Assembly: GCF_047272945.1 (NCBI RefSeq)
Contig: NZ_JBKOPS010000004.1
Span: 261,572 to 325,571 of the forward strand
Direction of reading: 5' to 3'
Origin: Rubrolithibacter danxiaensis
GTDB lineage: Bacteria > Bacteroidota > Bacteroidia > Sphingobacteriales > Sphingobacteriaceae
DNA: 64,000 nucleotides
Below are positions 59,575-64,000 of this stretch, one piece after another. The position numbers were made by a program, and so were the translations under genes. The notes below the pieces were generated by a model that was not told the DNA's origin, made no database searches, and was given only the letters and a program-made list of their open reading frames with translations. Position 1 is the first letter of the stretch; each line of letters begins with the position of its first letter.

Positions 59575-59617
59575 TTCAGAAATTTTTATAGGCTCAAAGA
59601 TGCTAAATTTTTTTTTA

Positions 59618-60169
59618 TCAGGTTTCAGAAAGTACAGGTAACGCCCGATAAATATCTTTCAGATTTCTTCCCAGTTCCTTATAATCTAACCCGTAACCTA
59701 CTACAAAATCATTCGGTATTTCAAATCCTACATAATGAAGTTCATCAACAGGCTTTAATAGTGATTGTGGCTTAAATAAAAGTGTACAGACTGATACCGA
59801 GGCAGGTTCTTGTTTTTTTATTTCCTCCAGAATGCTGCTTAATGTTAAACCCGTATCTACAATATCTTCTACTATAATTACATCTCTGCCTTTTAAATCC
59901 AGATTCAATCCAAGCAGTTTCTTTACTTCTCCCGTACTTGCATCAGCATTATAAGAAGCTACTTTTACAAAAGTAATTTCCGATGCAATTTCCACTTCCT
60001 TCATCAGATCGGCCATAAACATAAAGCTTCCGTTTAAAACAGCTACAAATACCGGTACTGTTTTCTCGTAATCAACATTCAGCTGAATGCCAAGGAAACG
60101 GGTACGTTTCTTTATCTGGTCGTATTCCAGTAAGAGTTCAAAATCCTTATCATCAATCTGGATCTTCAT
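59618..60169 (-). CDS. hpt: Hypoxanthine phosphoribosyltransferase
   Basis: This purine-salvage enzyme makes IMP/GMP from hypoxanthine/guanine and PRPP. The 183-residue product has the PRPP loop DVIIVEDIVDTGLTLSSIL (about 94-112), the AVLNGSFMFMADL segment with the PPi loop, and the C-terminal VGYGLDYKELGRNLKDI. Length and motifs match HPRT. It is 8 bases after the GT51 gene on the same strand. Confidence 0.95.
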   Translation of the reverse strand: MKIQIDDKDFELLLEYDQIKKRTRFLGIQLNVDYEKTVPVFVAVLNGSFMFMADLMKEVEIASEITFVKVASYNADASTGEVKKLLGLNLDLKGRDVIIVEDIVDTGLTLSSILEEIKKQEPASVSVCTLLFKPQSLLKPVDELHYVGFEIPNDFVVGYGLDYKELGRNLKDIYRALPVLSET

Positions 60170-60177
60170 TACTTCAA

Positions 60178-62346
60178 TTAAAAAATATTTAAACCCCCGT
60201 TATTCTGTCGCCTTCTCTTTCTTCTTTCTTCCCTTCTTTCCTGACGTAACTGCTCGGGAGTTTTAACGGTATCAGCCTTTATTACTTTAGGTTTTCCATT
60301 AGAGGGTATCTGAAGCGTATCCGGCTTTTTTCCGCCCCCAAAAAGCCTTTCGAAGAAATTGCCGCCGGCTTCTTCTTCCTGTTCAAGTAACAGCGAATCT
60401 GTAATCAGCGTATCCGCAGGAGTGGCTTCTGTACGAAGGCTCTCTTTTAGCCGGACTCCATAAAAACCGTATGCATTCGTATCACGTTCTGTTAATCCTC
60501 TTTTTGCCATTAAATTTCCTATCAATTTGAAATATCCCCGAAGGCCGGTTCTGAGTGTTCCATCTCCATTAAAAAAGTACAGCCCTTTTTTTGGCCTGGG
60601 AACAATACTGGCAAGAAAAATTCCTTCCCCCAGAGTTATCTGCGAAGGATGTTTACCAAAATAGAATCGCGATGCTTCTCCAATGCCATAAACATTTCTT
60701 CCCCATTCTATCAGGTTCAGATATACTTCAAACATTCGCTGTTTAGATGCCAGGCGAGTATTTTCAATCAGCCATACAATCAGAATTTCTTCTATTTTAC
60801 GAGCCATATTTTTTTCACGGCTGAGAAATACATTTTTTACCAGCTGCATGGATATGGTACTTCCTCCACGTTTAAAAGATTTCTCCTTAAAGTTGGTTGC
60901 AATGGATTTTCGTAATGATTCGATAACAAAGCCCTTATGACTAAAAAACGAAGGATCTTCGGCAGTTAAAAGGGCGTTTTTTAGATCAGGAGATATTTCA
61001 TTGATGGGGGTATAATCAGGGTTCTTAGGGCCAATTACAATGTCACGCATCGGTTTTCCGTATTCATAGGGAGTATAAACAAAGGGGTGGTTAATTTTCT
61101 GAAAATCTGTTTTCCCCCAGTTCAGAACTTTAAAATCCCTCTTATTTAATCTCGAATCAAATTTTACAGAATCGGGATGCGAGCTGTCCAGATAAAAATT
61201 AAGGTCATATTGAAGTTTACCGCTTACCTTTATTCCTTCAAGTGATTCAAACAGGCCTTTTGGAAAAGCATCAAATAATTTCTGTGCATCCAGTTCATCT
61301 GTATGAAGTTTCAATTCGTATATTTTAGTTGGATTTAGGGTATATTTTATAAAAGGCCTTGCCTCTACCTGCTCGAGGTGAATTACAGATGAGCTATCAA
61401 TAGAAACATAGTTTTCGCCGATAAACATATTGGCATCAATGGATCCGTCTGGGACAATAATATCATTAGATGCAATCTTTGGCTGATTTATAAGGAGGTT
61501 TTTTACAGCCCAGGTACCATAAAGTTTTAATTCACTACCGTCCTTTACCACTTCTTTTAATTCGGTACGTACGGTATCAAAGTTCAGCTTCAGCTCATAC
61601 TTCTTTTCAAGAAAGGGAAGTTCGAGTTTTTTCCCTTCAGCAAATAACTTTACGTTTAATTCTTTATCGTCACCATCAACGTGACCGTTTAAATGCCAGA
61701 TCGCGAAATTATTATTAACGGAAATTGAAGATTTGAGATCGCCGTTATCAATTATTGCCGATGTAGTTAAAAACCTCAGACTGTCGTTATCATCCTTAAA
61801 ACTCACACTGAAGTTCTTCACGCTCATATCGTCAGGAATTTTGTCGAGCATTTCATTGAGCAGCTTATTAGCGAGTTCTGCAAGATTTACAGGGGTTTTT
61901 TTAGCCGTAGTATCCTCCTTCTTCTTTCTGAATAAAAAATCGTAATTCCTTAAACTGTCTTTCTTTATAAGACTGATTTTACTGTTAAACATTTTAAGTC
62001 CTGCAAGCCTGATATTTCCAACAAGCAAAGGCATCAGTTTAACACTTACGCTGAGGTCGGCGATGGTAGCCAGACTATCGCGATTCTGAGGAACAACTGT
62101 AATATTTTTTAATTCAACCGTTTTTAAACCCTGGAAGCTTGCATCCCCGATTTCTACATTCAGGTCATAATCTCGTTTAGCCTTTTTAATTGCTTTATCT
62201 ATAGCCGCTTTTAAAAGCTGCTCACGTTTATTATATGCAATTATTCCGGCAACAAGCGCAATTACAATCAGGGAAAGCAAAGTGATACCAGCAATTTTAA
62301 GGTAACGTGGATGAATTCGCATGTTTAAGAGGGAGTTTTTTCTCAT
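60178..62346 (-). CDS. GT51 peptidoglycan glycosyltransferase with AsmA-like N-terminal region
   Basis: The 722-residue protein has one N-terminal membrane anchor (about 16-36) and a long beta-rich region (about 40-420) with AsmA/DUF748-like repeats (ASFQGLKTVELKNITVV, DLSVSVKLMPLLVGNIRLAGLKM). It then has a GT51 domain (about 440-620) with the catalytic Glu in LTAEDPSFFSHKG, GGSTISMQLVKNVFLSREKN and EVYLNLIEWGRNVYGIGEASRFYFGK. There is no transpeptidase domain, and the tail is low-complexity, basic (RREERRKRRRQN). It polymerises lipid II in the periplasm; the AsmA-like region suggests a lipid- or envelope-transfer link, by inference. Confidence 0.85.
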   Translation of the reverse strand: MRKNSLLNMRIHPRYLKIAGITLLSLIVIALVAGIIAYNKREQLLKAAIDKAIKKAKRDYDLNVEIGDASFQGLKTVELKNITVVPQNRDSLATIADLSVSVKLMPLLVGNIRLAGLKMFNSKISLIKKDSLRNYDFLFRKKKEDTTAKKTPVNLAELANKLLNEMLDKIPDDMSVKNFSVSFKDDNDSLRFLTTSAIIDNGDLKSSISVNNNFAIWHLNGHVDGDDKELNVKLFAEGKKLELPFLEKKYELKLNFDTVRTELKEVVKDGSELKLYGTWAVKNLLINQPKIASNDIIVPDGSIDANMFIGENYVSIDSSSVIHLEQVEARPFIKYTLNPTKIYELKLHTDELDAQKLFDAFPKGLFESLEGIKVSGKLQYDLNFYLDSSHPDSVKFDSRLNKRDFKVLNWGKTDFQKINHPFVYTPYEYGKPMRDIVIGPKNPDYTPINEISPDLKNALLTAEDPSFFSHKGFVIESLRKSIATNFKEKSFKRGGSTISMQLVKNVFLSREKNMARKIEEILIVWLIENTRLASKQRMFEVYLNLIEWGRNVYGIGEASRFYFGKHPSQITLGEGIFLASIVPRPKKGLYFFNGDGTLRTGLRGYFKLIGNLMAKRGLTERDTNAYGFYGVRLKESLRTEATPADTLITDSLLLEQEEEAGGNFFERLFGGGKKPDTLQIPSNGKPKVIKADTVKTPEQLRQERREERRKRRRQNNGGLNIF

Positions 62347-62447
62347 TAACTGATTCGGCTACAAAACGTTTTAATCTTGCAATTATTTCTGAAATGTAAA
62401 TATCTGTAAAAAGCCTTATGAAACAAGAAGTTCAGGCTTGGGATTTG

Positions 62448-62455
62448 TATTTTTG
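62448..62455 (+). promoter_or_regulatory. -7 element of the mrp-nifU unit
   Basis: TATTTTTG matches TAnnTTTG exactly and lies 18 bases before the chosen ATG at 62474, which excludes the in-frame start at 62438 upstream. No good -33 was found. Confidence 0.5.
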
Positions 62456-62473
62456 CATAAAACACAATCGATA

Positions 62474-63553
62474 ATGATTACAAAAGAACAGGTTTTAGAT
62501 GCTTTGAGAAATGTGGAAGAACCCGACCTGAAAAAAGATCTGGTTACTTTAAACATGATCGAAGATATTCATATTGAAGGCAACAGGTTAAGTTTCTCCG
62601 TTATTCTAACTACTCCTGCCTGCCCGTTAAAAGGGTTAATAGAAAATGCCTGCCGTAATGCCATCGCTCATTTTATAAGCAAGGATGTTGAAGTTTCTAT
62701 CAATATGACATCAAGAGTTACTACTCAAAAAAATCAACCCTTATCAAATATCCGAAACATTATTGTTGTTGCTTCGGGTAAAGGGGGAGTTGGTAAATCA
62801 ACCGTTGCAGCTAACCTGGCGTTAGGGCTGCAAAGAACGGGGGCAAAAGTGGGACTGATTGATGCAGACATATACGGCCCTTCTATTCCCATTATGTTTG
62901 GTGTGGAAGGAGCAAGGCCAAAGGCAAGCCAGACAGCAGAAGGAAAAACCAAAATTGAACCGATAGAAAAGTTTGGCGTTAAGCTGCTTTCAATTGGTTT
63001 TTTTACTGATCCTAATCAGCCAATCCCCTGGAGAGGGCCCATGGTATCAACTGCAGTAAAACAATTGTTTAATGATGCTGATTGGGGAGAACTCGATTAT
63101 TTAGTTGTTGACCTTCCACCGGGAACAGGCGATATTCATATCACACTTACCCAAACCTATCCGGTTGCGGGTGCCGTTATTGTAACAACACCGCAAAACG
63201 TGGCGCTTTCTGATGCCAAAAAAGGGATTGGAATGTTTATGATGAACACCATAAATGTACCCTTGCTGGGTGTGGTAGAAAACATGTCGTATTTCACCCC
63301 GGCAGAACTACCTGAAAATAAATACTATATTTTCGGTAAAAACGGGGGTAAAAAGCTGGCTGAACAATTTGATGCTCCCTTTTTAGGTGAAATTCCTTTA
63401 GTAAAGAGTATCAGTGAAGCCGGAGATGCCGGTATTCCTGTAATCCTTCAGGAAAATAATCCTACAGCCATTGCCTTTAACGAGATTGCACGAAAAGTGG
63501 CTCAGCAGGTATCAATCAGGAATGCGGAAAATAAACAGGTAATCTTGTCCTGA
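62474..63553 (+). CDS. apbC: Mrp/ApbC-family iron-sulfur cluster carrier ATPase
   Basis: The 359-residue protein has an N-terminal MIP18/DUF59 domain (about 1-85: LRNVEEPDLKKDLVTLNMI, TTPACPLKGLIENAC) and a deviant Walker A P-loop, VASGKGGVGKSTVAANLALGL (about 99-119), with Switch motif DADIYGPSIPIMFG and LVVDLPPGTGDIHIT. Such proteins carry Fe-S clusters to apoproteins. The usual C-terminal CxxC is absent: the segment reads ENMSYFTPAELPENKYYIFG. The nifU-like gene follows by 37 bases and fits an Fe-S role. Confidence 0.93.
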   Translation: MITKEQVLDALRNVEEPDLKKDLVTLNMIEDIHIEGNRLSFSVILTTPACPLKGLIENACRNAIAHFISKDVEVSINMTSRVTTQKNQPLSNIRNIIVVASGKGGVGKSTVAANLALGLQRTGAKVGLIDADIYGPSIPIMFGVEGARPKASQTAEGKTKIEPIEKFGVKLLSIGFFTDPNQPIPWRGPMVSTAVKQLFNDADWGELDYLVVDLPPGTGDIHITLTQTYPVAGAVIVTTPQNVALSDAKKGIGMFMMNTINVPLLGVVENMSYFTPAELPENKYYIFGKNGGKKLAEQFDAPFLGEIPLVKSISEAGDAGIPVILQENNPTAIAFNEIARKVAQQVSIRNAENKQVILS

Positions 63554-63590
63554 TAAGATAGATTATTTGTAATTTTATAAAAATAATTTT

Positions 63591-63869
63591 ATGGATTTAT
63601 TGAATAAAGTGGAAAGTGCTTTAGATACTATTCGTCCGTATTTAGAAGCAGATGGCGGGAACGTTTCGATTGAGGAAATTACTTCAGACAATATTGTTCG
63701 TATAAAACTTCTTGGTGCATGTGGATCGTGCCCCATGAGTATCATGACACTGAAAGCAGGGATTGAGCAGGCTATTAAAAAAGCTGTACCCGAAATAACA
63801 GGCATTGAAGCTATCAACTTAACCGCAATGGATGATCCGAATGCGGTAATGCCAGAACGTTTATCATAA
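63591..63869 (+). CDS. NifU C-terminal domain protein (Fe-S scaffold)
   Basis: The 92-residue protein is a lone NifU-like domain with IRPYLEADGGNVSIEEI, then VRIKLLGACGSCPMSIMTLKAGIEQAI, the CxxC cluster-binding motif. It can assemble and hand over [4Fe-4S] clusters. It is the second gene of the unit with mrp, and probably works with it. The insertion sequence begins 40 bases downstream. Confidence 0.93.
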   Translation: MDLLNKVESALDTIRPYLEADGGNVSIEEITSDNIVRIKLLGACGSCPMSIMTLKAGIEQAIKKAVPEITGIEAINLTAMDDPNAVMPERLS

Positions 63870-63908
63870 AAATAATCAGGAATACAGAAGCGGTTGCGGA
63901 ATTACAGT

Positions 63909-64000
63909 GCCCCCAAAAAGTTAGACACTTTCTGGGGGCATTTTTATGATAAAGAAAAAGAAGCACAGTTTTGAATTTAAGCTGCACTGTGTAAAGGCAA
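63909..64000 (+). mobile_element. Left end of an IS3-like insertion sequence, partial
   Basis: The end begins TGCCCCCAAAAAGTTAGACA and contains a short dyad TGCCCCCA/TGGGGGCA (63909-63916, 63933-63940). An ORF starts at 63946 with MIKKKKHSFEFKLHCVKA, typical of the helix-turn-helix start of an IS3 (IS150-type) OrfA, and runs off the window. The right end and target-site duplication are outside, so activity cannot be judged. Confidence 0.75.
63946..64000 (+). CDS. IS3-family transposase OrfA, N-terminal fragment
   Basis: Eighteen codons from ATG 63946 are visible (MIKKKKHSFEFKLHCVKA) before the window ends. The K-rich start and SFEFKL pattern (compare YSxEFK in IS3 OrfA proteins) suggest the DNA-binding subunit of an IS3-like transposase. 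The assignment depends partly on the insertion-sequence end just upstream. Confidence 0.7.
   Translation, partial: MIKKKKHSFEFKLHCVKA

Noticed and set aside
1..64000. CRISPR arrays, rRNA or tRNA genes, prophage.
   Set aside because: No regularly spaced repeats, tRNA-like cloverleaf motifs or phage structural genes were noticed by reading; a tRNAscan/CRISPR search would be needed to exclude them fully.

Overview
The window looks like a chromosomal segment of a Bacteroidetes bacterium, most probably of the order Sphingobacteriales (Sphingobacteriaceae-like). Reasons: AT-rich coding DNA with few Shine-Dalgarno sites; -7 promoter elements of the TAnnTTTG type; a three-subunit succinate dehydrogenase with a long cytochrome b; the N-acyl-ornithine type carbamoyltransferase (ArgF') in the arginine operon; many TonB C-terminal/M56 proteins; and phylum-typical small DUF proteins. 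The order-level guess is inference from gene content and order; no rRNA or tRNA gene was seen.

Layout. 1-5.3 kb: a partial lipid kinase, metK behind a probable SAM-II riboswitch, a NUDIX hydrolase, plsC, and a LytT/LytS two-component pair. 5.4-10 kb: an MBL-fold RNA nuclease and a BlaI-M56(TonB) sensor operon with two clear operators and a secreted plug-like paralogue. 10-16.4 kb (minus strand): sdhC-sdhA-[four-helix cassette]-sdhB, pdeM and an HtrA protease. 16.6-30 kb: dapF, then a long arginine operon (putative Arg leader peptide, GNAT acetyltransferase, argG, argC, [cassette], argD, [empty stem], argF', argB, proC, argE, [decayed cassette], argH, an HNH protein, an aminotransferase) followed by a DUF4160/DUF2442 pair. 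31-46 kb: methyltransferase, flavin monooxygenase, apaG, dusB, CPBP protease, cdsA, mfd, a row of small membrane proteins, a Nif3-like protein and a Zn-ribbon coiled-coil protein. 46-56 kb: radical SAM protein, LUD protein, ftsH-rsfS, birA-dsbD-pfkA-gmhA and a sensor protein with three PAS domains and no kinase catalytic domain. 56-64 kb: rpsP-rimM-trmD, rplS, psd, hpt, a GT51 glycosyltransferase, the Fe-S factors mrp and nifU, and the left end of an IS3-like insertion sequence.

The most interesting signal is a family of inter-cistronic cassettes. Three four-helix-bundle (23S rRNA intervening-sequence/S23-type) genes sit exactly between co-directional operon genes (sdhA/sdhB, argC/argD, argE/argH). 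Each is bracketed by imperfect inverted repeats of about 30-38 bases lying flush against the upstream stop codon and the downstream start codon. A fourth site (argD/argF') has the stem without the gene, and the argE/argH copy is decaying by frameshift and nonsense changes. The stems differ in sequence from one cassette to another but each is self-complementary, so the mRNA would fold into a long hairpin with the ORF in its loop, as in 23S rRNA intervening sequences. This looks like a mobile or semi-mobile operon-linker element at several stages of its life cycle.
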